Below, one piece after another: positions 55,298 to 64,000 of a DNA stretch of 64,000 bases (its first letter is position 1; each line of letters begins with the position of its first letter). Both the position numbers and the translations under genes were made by a program. The notes under the pieces were generated by a model. It saw nothing but the letters and a program-made list of their open reading frames with translations. It had not been told where the DNA came from and did no database searches. The DNA is from Mesotaenium endlicherianum (taxonomy: Eukaryota; Streptophyta; Zygnematophyceae; Zygnematales; Mesotaeniaceae): contig WELA01013787.1 of assembly GCA_009602735.1 (NCBI GenBank), forward strand, positions 224,547 through 288,546, written 5' to 3'.

Positions 55298-56696
55298 TTA
55301 CTGGCTGTTGCTGTCTTTTAAAGGCTGGTCTTTTCTCTTGACTTTTAAGAGGTGCTTGTTTGGACACTGCTCTCTGAGGTGACCCGTCTGCTGGCAATGG
55401 AAGCAAACAGATTTTGCTGAGGCTGGTCTCGGCTTAGTCCTACCACCACCTCTTCCATAGCCGCCTCGAGAGAAACCACCTCTCCCTCTAGACTGCATAG
55501 CATTGTACTCATACCCGTATTCATCACCCTGATCATCCTCAGCCTACTCTCCTTCAATTGTATTGTAGGAACCGTGGGGCTTTTTGACAACCTTCGACAC
55601 CAAAGCAATACTCTGGCGCTTGTGATTGAACTGCTGCTGATCCAAGGCATCTGCATCCTGGATCAAGTCAGCCAGTTTCTCATACTTCTTTTCAGCAAAA
55701 TGATCCGAGACTTTGGATTTCAAGCCATACCTGAAGTATGCTTTTCTACACCGTTCTGGCAAGTCTGGCTGTTTCATCATGTTCTCCTGGAACTTTTGAG
55801 CAAACTCAGCAACTGAAGTGGTCTGCTTCAGTGTCAGGGAGATCATTGCATAGATAGCTTTCTCCTGCTGGTTGATGACGTCAAACTTCTCATGCAACTT
55901 CTCGACAAACTCTACCCACGTAGGGTCACCGAGTTGCTGAGCCTTACGCTCTCTTTTCCAGTAAAGCCACCAATTTGCGGCACTGCCTTTCAGTAGCGCA
56001 CCGGTGTGCCTGACCTTCTCGTAATCTTGCAGTTCTGGGTAGTTCTCCAGCCACTGCTCAACATCCGCGAGAAACTTGATCAGGTAATATTTTTTGTTTC
56101 CCTTGGTCTCTGTTTCGCAGTAGAGACATTATGATTCTTTTGTCCTCCTGTAGGGACTGATACATAGTCGCCATTTGGGACTGCATTTGAACGAACAATG
56201 CTCCAAAGTCTACACTCTGGGGTGGTAGCCTGGCAAATGCAGCAGCAGCATTGGCATCTACTCGCTGAGTAGTGTCCTCAACAGTCCCTCTCGCTGCTGC
56301 AGCAGCAACTCCTGCCGCATTCAACCGGTCACGTATTTGACCTAGGGGTACATTGAGTTGTACAGCAGGAGGTGGGTTCAGAATATTGGCCCTGGATGTC
56401 ATAAGTTCTTCAACAGCGCGCTCATCAGCTGGCTGTCCTTCCCTCCTTTCTGTATCTTCAGCAACCTTTGCTAAGTGTTCAGCTTCTAATCTGGCTCTCT
56501 CCTCCTCAGCTTGCTGAGTTGCGACTGCGGCAATAGCAGCTGCCTCATGTGCAGCCTCTCTAGCTGCAGTATCTGCCACTGCTTCAGAATAGGTACGGGT
56601 TCCCGCTGCATGGCTTTCGGCCTGGTTTTTGACATTCTCGTTATCCTGGTTCTCCATGTCTCGGGAGTTGCTAGTTTGAGACCTTGTCTTTACCAT
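55298..56696 (-). pseudogene. gag: gag of element D, disrupted
   Basis: Starts M-V-K-T-R-S-Q-T at 56696, 22 bases past the primer-binding site. An Ala/Glu-rich coiled coil follows, then a capsid-type region at 55897-55544 (L-K-Q-T-T-S-V-A-E-F-A-Q-K-F) and an Arg/Gly-rich stretch (R-G-R-G-G-F-S-R-G-G-Y-G-R-G-G-G). One CCHC knuckle (C-F-H-C-Q-Q-T-G-H-L-R-E-Q-C) lies near 55410. Frames change near 56058 and 55545. Confidence 0.8.
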
Positions 56697-56718
56697 ACAA
56701 AGAAGACTGTGATAACTG

Positions 56719-56730
56719 CTCCGATACCAC
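56719..56730 (-). other. Primer-binding site of element D
   Basis: TGGTATCGGAGC on the minus strand, one base after the 5' LTR; then AG where copies A/B/C have TA. Confidence 0.85.
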
Positions 56731-56731
56731 T

Positions 56732-57452
56732 GAAATGAATCGACTTACCAAATAGGCGATTAACAATTAATGAATATCTTTATATGAGCAAGTAATCTTT
56801 ATGGTATTTTCCGTTAACTGGTTAAACGGCAAAGGACAACACACTAGCAGAGAATAATACTTGTAAGTCAAATGCGAGTAAACTAGCATCAACAATGCAA
56901 TCAATAAACTCATTCATAAGCAAGCTTAGAAGACAGTGCGTATCAATGGCTTCTCGCCTTGGATTCAGATCTCTCTCAGTAAGTTGTACAAGAGAGTTGG
57001 CCTCTTTTCCGAATGCCGAACTCGGGAGCAATACCTAGCATATGTACATGGAATGAGTTTATTGTGTTGAACGGCAAGTGCGATGGCACCGCCTACTTGG
57101 GAGATAACCACGCTGGCAGGACCTCGGATAACCGAATCCACCGCCATCTCCCATCATCCCGAATCGCTATCCATCCTAGGGATGTCATTTGGCTATTCAT
57201 CTAGCATATCTCACTTAGATGCATATCGAGGTAGTTCGCTGCGACCGAGTACGGAAGTGAGCTGGCTGTCAAAGAATGTGTCAGCGAGCTGACTTAAGCT
57301 GACTTCAGCCTGCTGCTCCTAGCTGAGTCATTAAACTGATATTAAATATAAATTCCAGCAGACTGATTATTAACTAGAGTTCAGCAAGCTGAACTTATTA
57401 AACTGTCATATTTAAATGAATATCATATTAACCAATATATTGATTCATTACA
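56732..57452 (-). repeat. 5' LTR of element D
   Basis: 721 bp, TGAAATGAAT...ATTCATTACA, aligning with 42212-42932 at moderate divergence (indels and tens of substitutions). The insertion is therefore older than copies B and C. Confidence 0.9.
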
Positions 57453-57457
57453 ATTCT

Positions 57458-58610
57458 ACTGTCTAAAATGTTGCTGCTGATGGTGCTGCTGCTGCTGCGA
57501 AGGAGGTAGCATGCCCGGCCCTATAGGGAAGTGAGACATTATTTGCTGGTTAGGGTATGTTATTGGCTATGCTCTAGTTTCCATTCTACCATCGTATTGC
57601 TTAGGTGCTCCATAATCAGGAGACAGATGCTCGTGGTGGCCACAGTTAAAGCAATAAATTGGATTTCCATCTCTAGTGTAGCCTGACCTGTTAGGATACC
57701 TATTAGACTTAGCATCTCTGACATTGTCCTCCTTCTGCTTAGCTACTTGACACAGTGCATCCAGGTCCTCTGACTCTGGGTTCTTGCAGTTCATCGCACA
57801 TTTCTTAAGCACATCATTCACAGCAGGCCACTGGTGCTCTTCTGCTAACCAAATTAATCTCTTCCTGAAGGAAATTGCTGCTAAGCTATCTGCAAGCAAT
57901 TTGCCTGTGGTCTCTTGGTCACCTTCCGCCAACGCCATCTGAGCTTGAATGCTGAGCTCTACAAGCTCGTTGATGTACTTGATTTGGGTCTTGTTGCCCT
58001 CTGACATCTTGCTCATACTGGCCATATCCTTCTCTTCCTTCATACGCTTCACCTCTCGAGCGAGCTGTTCAATTCTGGAATTATTCTCAGTCTGCTGACG
58101 CTTTTGTGCTGGACGGTGCTTGTCTTCAATGAAAATGTTCAGCACGTGTACCACCTTGTCTAGGCGCTTATTGATTTCTGAAATGGGGGGATTGTTAGCT
58201 TGTTGCTGCAAAACTTTGGCCGCCAGCACTTGGAAGGCTTCAGGCGGCTTCTCCAAACTCAGCTCTAACAAAATTTTATCCTCTTTCTGTGACTCTGACA
58301 ATTGGGACAATTCTACATCCGTGCTAGCAGACCCTTAATGAGTCTTTCCTTTTGGATCAGCAGGAGTGGCGCCAGGTAGTTGGTTCAACTTCTCATCCAT
58401 GATTGGCTGGGATGAAGCGCCTGCAGAATTCGAGGTCGTGGAGAGTATGTGACGTTGGACTCGCTGCTGAAGCCAGCCGGTCATGGAAGTTTCACGAGGT
58501 CGAGAGAGATCTAGTGTACTATTTTTCTCTTCGTGCAATGAGAATGATTGACTCGCTCTAGGTATAAGTACTCTACTTTTCTTGTGAATAGTATTGCTGA
58601 TTGTACTCAC
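57458..58610 (-). pseudogene. gag-like ORF of the DIRS-like element
   Basis: One frame from 58610 with stops only at 58336 (TAA), 57567 (TAG) and 57456 (TAG). It has a long coiled-coil region (I-N-K-R-L-D-K-V-V-H-V-L, then I-E-Q-L-A-R-E-V-K-R-M). A cysteine motif C-F-N-C-G-H-H-E-H-L-S-P-D-Y keeps three of four CCHC ligands, the last replaced by Asp/Tyr. A Gln/His-rich tail follows. Position and frame continuity with 42211-42123 assign it to the DIRS-like element. Confidence 0.65.
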
Positions 58611-59465
58611 ACTTTGGCTATTTTGACAGTGAGCGGTACTTTGCTAGAGTATTGTAACTTCTAAGCATGACATGTCTGCTATCTGAGGATGCATCTAGAT
58701 TAGTCAGATATTATGTATAGATGCATTATATATATCACAAATCTCAAGTTGCAATATGTCTTTGACATATTGCAAATCTTCAAGTTGTATTTTAGCCTGT
58801 CATTGTGGAGGCCAGGCTGGAGCTGAAAGGGGAAAGAAGGGGACCGGGTGGGACCGGGGACTGAAAGGGATGGCTAGGGAGTACGAAATAAATGCGTACC
58901 CCTCTAGTACCCTCTGGCTCACTCCGACTTCACAAGTAAATTTGAACAGAGGAAATGCACAAGTGAATAGAATGAATGAATAATAGGTATAGCATTATAG
59001 AAGAGGTAATATAGGATAAGAAGTATGGCATATAGAGTCACAATAGGCGTAGGGTAACAATGCAAGCTGAGTTCGCGTAGCTACTCTTGTAGGTTACTCT
59101 CGTAGGGCTTTTATCCTATGATAACCTAATGAAATATCTATAAATACTCTTTAGTACATCCGCGCGAAGCAAAATGTAGACTTTCCTCTACTTTGAGTTT
59201 TATCTTACTAATAACTGTATACTAATATAATGCATCCATATTCTTTTTAGTTTAACTACCTCTGACTTCTCATTTATTCCTTCTTTACCTTTCTGCTTGC
59301 TTGGGCCTCCTATTGTATCGGACTCAGTCTTGTCCTATTTTACTTGGTGGGTGGGTGGGTCAACTATGCACTTTATTTGTACCTTGCATGGATTGTGTGC
59401 ATTTCGTAGTCACTTAAGTAATTGCAGCTTTTGAGAGCTGCCTGTCTTTAGAGTCTAGTTCTAAA
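58611..59465. other. Spacer without recognisable genes
   Basis: AT-rich sequence with a short palindromic stretch at 58751-58787 (CAATATGTC...GACATATTG). No coding resemblance. It may hold the terminal region of the DIRS-like element. Confidence 0.5.
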
Positions 59466-59470
59466 ATACG

Positions 59471-59530
59471 GATACGGCATGTATGGATACGGCATGTATA
59501 GATACGGCCTGCACGGATACGTATATACGG
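59471..59530. repeat. Short tandem repeat, unit about 15 bp
   Basis: GATACGGCATGTATG and variants repeated about 3.5 times. Confidence 0.8.
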
Positions 59531-59757
59531 GTGTGTCAAAATTGTATGTTAGAATACGTTGGAATATGTGAGTGTCGGTGATATAAATCAACTATAAATC
59601 GAAAATAAATCGGTAAATCGGTCCATACGAGTGATTGCCCTGGGGACTGTTAGAGGCTACCTCCAGTATGAGAAACGGCACTTCTCCTCCTTCCCTCTCT
59701 CCTCCCCATCCACCTGCTTGCCCCCCTCTGCCTCCCCCTTCCCCTTCCCCCTCTCCA

Positions 59758-59899
59758 GCTCGCACGTTCTGGCCTTGCTCCAGCTGGCGCCTTGCCAGGT
59801 GCTCCTCCGAGAGAGCTTGTGGTCGGAGAAGGATGACGTGTCGCCTAGAAGGGCAATCGACATCCCCTGGTGGTGGGGCTGGGAGTGCATTGAGTTCCG
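59758..59899 (+). CDS. Candidate internal exon of an unidentified gene
   Basis: A strong pyrimidine tract (59690-59755) ends in TCTCCAG. An open segment follows with the protein-like run S-E-K-D-D-V-S-P-R-R-A-I-D-I-P-W-W-W-G-W-E-C-I-E-F, then a donor CCG|GTGAGG. A short open stretch before the tract (59625-59680) could be the previous exon. The product was not recognised and no downstream exon was found, so this is tentative. Confidence 0.3.
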
Positions 59900-60726
59900 G
59901 TGAGGGCTGGTTTGGTTCGCTGCTTTTAGCGGGCGGAGATGAAACAAGTGTCAGCAGGACAGCCACCACGGCCGCCCGCGAACAACATGCCGCATGCCTC
60001 GGCCTCGACATGGGCCTCATCTAGCTCCTGCAAGGATATGTCGATGGTGCCCTTTCAGCTTCAGATCAAGTCATGTAGGGGAATGTCTCCATGATGATTC
60101 AGCTCGTCACATCAAGCTTGCGGCATTAATATTGCTTCTGGCTCCGTCAGTCCGGGACCAAAGCTAGAGGAGTAGCTCACCACTCACCAGACGTAGAGTA
60201 AGACGGGTGTGAAAGTGTTGCCTTTCTCGCAACGAAGGAGGAAGAAGAGCGATGGGCTGCTATGCAGCTATAGCAGGAACAAGTTCTTCATGGATCAAAG
60301 GACAGCCTGCAGCTGCATGTCGCTGTCTGCCATTGTCTGATCGACAAACAACGCGGCGGCATTATACTTAGCTGTGGACCCTAACGTTTGCGACATTCTC
60401 GTTTCCAGTACGCACTATTGTAGCGGGCAGGGCGAACCGGACGAATGAAGCACATGAAGCACATGAAGGGCCTCAAGTACTGTTCAATAAGACGTAAAAG
60501 AGGTAAACACAGACGTGAAAACATGTAGTATGGGGAAAGAAAGAACCGCTCAAACGAAAGTGTTTGGTGCAGCCTGTCGAATACCTTAAGGTCGGCAGTA
60601 CTGCATGGGTGCAGGCAACTGAAGAGGCTTTCTCGCCTGCAACATATCAGAACACATAATTGCATGTGCTTGCTACTGGCTTGGACCAGCTTGGACATTT
60701 GCTGTATGACTGAGCCTTGAGGTACT
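59900..60726. other. Spacer without recognisable genes
   Basis: Only short unrelated frames on both strands. No splice-supported coding segment could be extended from the candidate exon. Confidence 0.45.
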
Positions 60727-60768
60727 CGGGAGTCGGGAGTCGGGAGTCGGGAGTCGGGAGTCGGGAGG
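60727..60768. repeat. (CGGGAGT)6 heptanucleotide repeat
   Basis: Six perfect 7-bp units. The minus-strand translation is a Pro/Asp/Ser/Arg/Leu repeat, which inflates the spurious frames here. Confidence 0.9.
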
Positions 60769-60905
60769 CTGAAGCAGTAACAGCGTACGAGCTGTCTGCC
60801 AGAAGAGTCAAGGTCGGGCTTGGGCGGTCCCGGCCAGAGCTCATGACTAGGCATGTGTGCTCTCGTTCGCCAACAGCAGTCAACCGCCGCCCCAACATCA
60901 AGGTG

Positions 60906-60997
60906 TTTTGCGTGCCCCCCGCAATGTAATTTTGCGTGCCGCCTAGAAACGTGGTTTTGCGTGCCCCCATAACTATGATTTTTGCGTGCCCCCCCCA
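60906..60997. repeat. Four copies of TTTTGCGTGCC spaced 24-25 bp
   Basis: TTTTGCGTGCC starts at 60906, 60930, 60955 and 60980, mostly followed by a C run. The words between them differ. Confidence 0.8.
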
Positions 60998-61276
60998 TAC
61001 CCGTCAAGTGTGTTCAAGTTCTTAGGTTCATGGCGACGACTCTTCTGTGTCCAGGTCAAACCAGCGTCAATCAATTGTGGATAAGCCAGGGTGCGTGAAC
61101 CAGGGTGCCCTTCGGTGCCCTTGCCTCTCGTATTGCCTCACATGCCCTCTTATACGAAGGTAATCGTGGGAGGTGTGAAAAAATCAGAAAAAATCACAGG
61201 ACTGTAGTTGCTCGTTGGTGCGAGTGATTTGAATTTGCGTCCATCAAATGCGTCTCCTTCTTGGGACCTCCTAGTC

Positions 61277-61283
61277 TATAAAT
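61277..61283 (+). promoter_or_regulatory. TATA box of the menB/NS gene
   Basis: TATAAAT, 60 bp before the first ATG of the naphthoate synthase reading frame, a normal distance for a short 5' UTR. A pyrimidine-rich CTCACTTTCACCACC follows at about 61309. Confidence 0.5.
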
Positions 61284-61342
61284 CTCTGTTTGAGAGGACT
61301 CCAGTGTGCTCACTTTCACCACCTTAACACTTGTTGCCGAAA

Positions 61343-62666
61343 ATGGTGCTGTGCAAGATGAGGGCAGCTTCTCAAGACGCAGCTTCCCGACGCATCACCA
61401 CCATAGCCGGGCAGTTTCCTGCCCAGTCACCTCAGAGTCAACATACGAGTAAAAGTGGAAGTCAATGCCGCCCAGGTTTAAGCCACGAGACTTTGGGAGC
61501 TGATTTCAGTCGTTTACCAACCTCGTCCACTTCCTCCCTCTCTCTTCCCCTAGCCTCTCATAAATCCTTAGAGCTGCAGAGCTGTGCGTCCTTCAACCCC
61601 AAACCCTCAGCAGGCAGCTCAGAGGGGTCCACCTCGTCGGACGTGGCGCTAAGAACACCCTATGCGTCCATCGGTTCCCGGCCGTCCAGATATGCTCGCA
61701 TCCACGGCCCTGTCTCGTCTGCGCCTGTGGAGTGGGAGGAGGTCGCTGGGGAGCCAGCCTACATTGACATTATTTATGAGAAAGCTGTCGGGGAAGGTAT
61801 TGTCAAGGTACGCAAGGGGAATAGTTGAACCCTAAAGCTAGCAAGCTAGCAAGCCAGCAAGCAAGCACACCACCACCCCACCCCTCGTTGCCCCCCAGCT
61901 GAGGATTGAGGAGTTAGTGAATTACGCAGAAGAAGTGGATTTGTCCGAATCTCAGCTTGATGTTGACAAATTCTTTCGGGCAGAAGAAGCAAGGGGTAAA
62001 AATTTGAAGTTTTGGACAAAAAAACTTCTGGGATATGTATTGAAGGGATTCGCGCGCGCAGCACTCCCTCCTTCGCGTCTATCTGCAGAGAGGTCCGGTA
62101 GCTCAATGTGGCAAGCCAGAGAGAAGCTATGGCAACAGAGGCTGGTGTGTTTACTATATAGATACTTATGTGCACATCTATATATGCATATATACATATA
62201 CATGTATATACACATATTTAAATGTATGTCAAATTTATCCAATTTTTGTCTTGACATATATATTTGGCTACTGTGAGTTGTACACACATGCTTACATATC
62301 TGTAGCGCAGTAGGAAAGCACATGGCAGGGGGCGGGTTTATGGACTGGCAAGGGTTTAATGGGCCTGCCCCTGCACTGACCCTCCAGCCCTAGGGTTTTC
62401 TCTCCCTCTTCTCACACGTGCCCTTATAAACCCATCAACTAAAGTCTCGATGCATGTGCTGCGAGCAAGCATGCGCACGCGTGGCGTGACGGGGCACACA
62501 TGACCCACATGCTCGGGACCTGCGCCACCTGGCGTGCGTGCAGATCAGCATCAACCGGCCGGAGAGGCGGAACGCATTCCGGCCAGAGACGGTGGTGGAG
62601 CTTATCCGCGCGTTCAATATTGCCCGGGATGATCCCGCCGTCGGCGTCATCCTCTTTGCTGGCAAG
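61343..62666 (+). CDS. menB: 1,4-dihydroxy-2-naphthoyl-CoA synthase (naphthoate synthase), first exons; gene continues past the window
   Basis: Exon 61343-61807 (155 codons) has a Ser/Arg/Ala-rich N-terminus suited to an organelle targeting leader. It then reads R-I-H-G-P-V-S-S-A-P-V-E-W-E-E and D-I-I-Y-E-K-A-V-G-E-G-I-V-K, the conserved start of MenB. Exon 62544-62666 (41 codons) continues with I-S-I-N-R-P-E-R-R-N-A-F-R-P-E-T-V and D-D-P-A-V-G-V-I-L-F-A-G-K, closely matching plant naphthoate synthase and MenB of E. coli. Direct joining gives the expected uninterrupted crotonase-fold strand. The enzyme closes the naphthoate ring in phylloquinone/menaquinone synthesis, in plastid or peroxisome. 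Later exons, including the C-S-G-G-D block, are not found here. An intervening open segment (61899-62144) could be an alternative exon. Confidence 0.85.
61899..62144 (+). CDS. Possible cassette exon inside the first menB intron
   Basis: 246 bp (82 codons, phase 0 at both ends) lie between a CCCCCCAG acceptor and a CTG|GTGTGT donor, with no stop. The translation is charged and helical (I-E-E-L-V-N-Y-A-E-E-V-D-L-S-E...W-Q-A-R-E-K-L-W-Q-Q-R-L). Inclusion would insert 82 residues into the first core strand of the crotonase fold and should destroy the enzyme unless tolerated. The family was not recognised. It may be an unrelated overlapping exon. Confidence 0.35.
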
Positions 62667-63810
62667 GTGGCCCCCGCTAAACCCTAAAAGATGCAAAAAA
62701 CCCTTGAAACGCTAAAACCTTAAAAATGCAAGGCCCTGACTGCGAGTTGATGAACCCTGTGTGGCTAACTCGGAGCTGAAGCCGACTGTCACTCAACATT
62801 GATCGCTAATTTTAAGCACTGAAGAACACATACACACACACACACACACAGTCCAAGCACCTCAAGCCTTAGCCCTGGTTTGAACCTTAACCCTACACAT
62901 GAATCGCTGAGACCTAGCCCTCGACAGATTACACGCACTGCACGGGCCCCCTTCAGAGTCGTCCTTTTCTCAGGCAATGCGCCCTCCTTCCCTCAAACCC
63001 TTGACTTGAAACCCTAAATTTCGAGCCCGAAATTCGAATTACCATCCAACCCCCAAAACCTCGACCCAAAACCCCAACCCTCACCTTGGCCCCAAAGTCG
63101 ACCCCTGATCGTACCCTCGATAGCCACTGGCAGGCCTTAAGCCTTGGGCCTAGCCGCCCATTCTCAACGCCAGGGCTCTCGACAGATTTTCCCCCTCTTT
63201 CTTGTGGGCGCTCTTTGTTCTCTCAGCGGAGCCCTTTGCTGCCCTGTCCTGAGCCCTGCAGCTTCAACCCTGAATCCTTACAGCCCGGGGCGTAAACCCT
63301 GGGTCTCAAACCCTGGGGCTTTGAGCTCCGGGGACTCAAACGCTGGAGTCTCACTCCAAACAGGCGCGTGCTTGCTCTCCAGCAGGGGAACGCTCGCGTC
63401 CCAGTCCAGCCAGGTGTCAGTCTTTGCTGCCCCCGTCTGAACCCTAATTGTGCATATTCCTCTCAGAGCACTCTTGCTGCCTAAGTCAAGCAACTGCGAT
63501 GTCGCTGCCCCGAGCCCCCAGCGGAGCCCTCTACTACTTAACCCATTTATCTTGCCCTCATTCGGGCCCCTTGCTCCCCCTTCCCTCTAGCTGAGCCCTG
63601 GCCGCTCTTCTAATCTACTGAGCCCCTTGCTGCCCGAAGCTCTCGGTGAAACTCTGGGCGTGCATCTTCCCCTGCTTCTCAGCCCCGCCACTTGGCGCCC
63701 CTGCAGCTGCTCCCTGTAGTCGTCGCTCGCTGACTTTGTACACTTTCCGAACGATGATGTGGGTGTACATGCGTGCGCGCACGCGCTCCCGCTCCTCCGC
63801 GTGTTTCCAG
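62667..63810 (+). other. menB intron sequence with many CCCTAA-like words and a (CA)n tract
   Basis: AACCCTAA, CCCTAAA and related words occur repeatedly (for example 62679, 62890, 63010, 63075, 63250). A (CA)n microsatellite lies at 62829-62851. No further menB exon was recognised. Confidence 0.5.
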
Positions 63811-64000
63811 GCGGCAAAGAGTTATCGATGAAAGCTGTCGCCCGTGAGTTGAGGGTGGAACGCGAGCTTCGAGAGACGTCAGCTGACGTGCAACAACGCC
63901 CCGCCTGCTTTCTGAAAGAAGAAAACTATCCAAGTAGGGAAGAGAGGCCTGACGACGAAGAAGAAGAGGTGGGGGGTTGGGGAGGGGGGTGTGGGGCGCG
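63811..64000 (+). other. Open segment at the right edge after a splice acceptor-like site
   Basis: After GTGTTTCCAG (63801-63810) a frame with an ATG at 63828 stays open to the window end. It is charged and helix-like (M-K-A-V-A-R-E-L-R-V-E-R-E-L-R-E-T-S) and ends in a Glu/Asp run followed by a possible donor GAG|GTGGGG at 63968. It is not in frame with menB exon 62544-62666 through that acceptor and does not resemble MenB. It may be the first exon of the next gene or an unrelated exon. Confidence 0.25.

Larger units (their letters stand above)
42212..57452 (-). mobile_element. Element D: Ty3/gypsy chromovirus with an extra 3' ORF, nested in the DIRS-like element
   Basis: LTRs of 721 bp at 42212-42932 (3') and 56732-57452 (5'). 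Primer-binding site at 56719-56730. Polypurine tract TTGGAGGGA next to the 3' LTR. Flanks AATCT/ATTCT form a one-mismatch target duplication. Interior on the minus strand: gag, protease, RT, RNase H, integrase, chromodomain, then about 2 kb carrying an additional ORF before the 3' LTR. Copy C is inserted in that ORF. Without copy C the element is about 8.56 kb. Stops and frame changes make it defective. Confidence 0.85.
38982..58610 (-). mobile_element. DIRS-like tyrosine-recombinase retroelement, interrupted
   Basis: Minus-strand order: gag-like (58610-57458), then after removal of element D the frame continues at 42211, then RT (42080-40881), RNase H and C-terminal region (40860-40167), and tyrosine recombinase (39936-38982). 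No LTRs, protease or DDE integrase belong to it. This gene set is specific to DIRS/Ngaro-type elements, which integrate through a circular intermediate and leave no target duplication. Terminal repeats and the internal complementary region were not located. Confidence 0.8.

Noticed and set aside
60727-60768. Telomeric repeat
   Set aside because: The unit CGGGAGT is not a known telomere repeat form (for example TTTAGGG) and the array is only six units.
1-64000. CRISPR arrays, rRNA, tRNA genes, bacterial operons
   Set aside because: No regularly spaced repeat-spacer array, no cloverleaf with conserved boxes and no rRNA-like sequence was recognised. The TGGTATCGGAGC sites are primer-binding sites, not tRNA genes.

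Overview
This is a eukaryotic nuclear window. It has spliced host genes with GT-AG introns, (CA)n microsatellites, and a thick layer of nested retrotransposons. The right edge holds the start of a plant-type naphthoate synthase (menB/NS) gene with a plastid-leader-like N-terminus, so the source is a photosynthetic eukaryote, most likely an alga of the green lineage. The exact taxon is inference. No bacterial gene organisation, tRNA, rRNA or CRISPR array was seen. One undetermined base (N, 7070) marks an assembly join.

Layout. 1-4310: decayed piggyBac-like DNA transposon on the minus strand, split by a solo LTR (257-1458, perfect CACCA target duplication). 4331-11086: gypsy chromovirus copy A, damaged. 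11087-13678: nothing recognised. 13679-18102: host gene on the minus strand, a five-exon type II membrane fucosyltransferase-like glycosyltransferase. About 19124-38395: element M, a degraded Ty3/gypsy element on the plus strand. It carries a C5-cytosine DNA methyltransferase domain between protease and reverse transcriptase, and is interrupted by a 4.68-kb non-coding LTR element (LARD, 20227-24904, TSD TAGAC) and by gypsy copy B (25587-32266, TSD GTCTG). 38982-58610: a DIRS-like tyrosine-recombinase retroelement on the minus strand. It is interrupted by gypsy element D (42212-57452), which is itself interrupted by gypsy copy C (43261-49940). 58611-61276: mostly unassigned spacer with short repeats. 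61343 to the right edge: menB/NS on the plus strand.

The most notable system is M. Its gag, protease, methyltransferase, RT-RNase H and integrase remnant can be followed across the two nested insertions, because removing each insertion with one target-site copy restores the reading frame. The same test assigns 49941-51407 to an extra 3' ORF of element D rather than to the DIRS element, and shows D sitting inside the DIRS gag-to-pol region. Copies B and C are both exactly 6680 bp with 503-bp LTRs. Each has gag and pol joined by a canonical A AAA AAC -1 frameshift heptamer, and both look intact and recent. Copies A/B/C, element D and the LARD all use the same 12-nt primer-binding site, pointing to one initiator tRNA.
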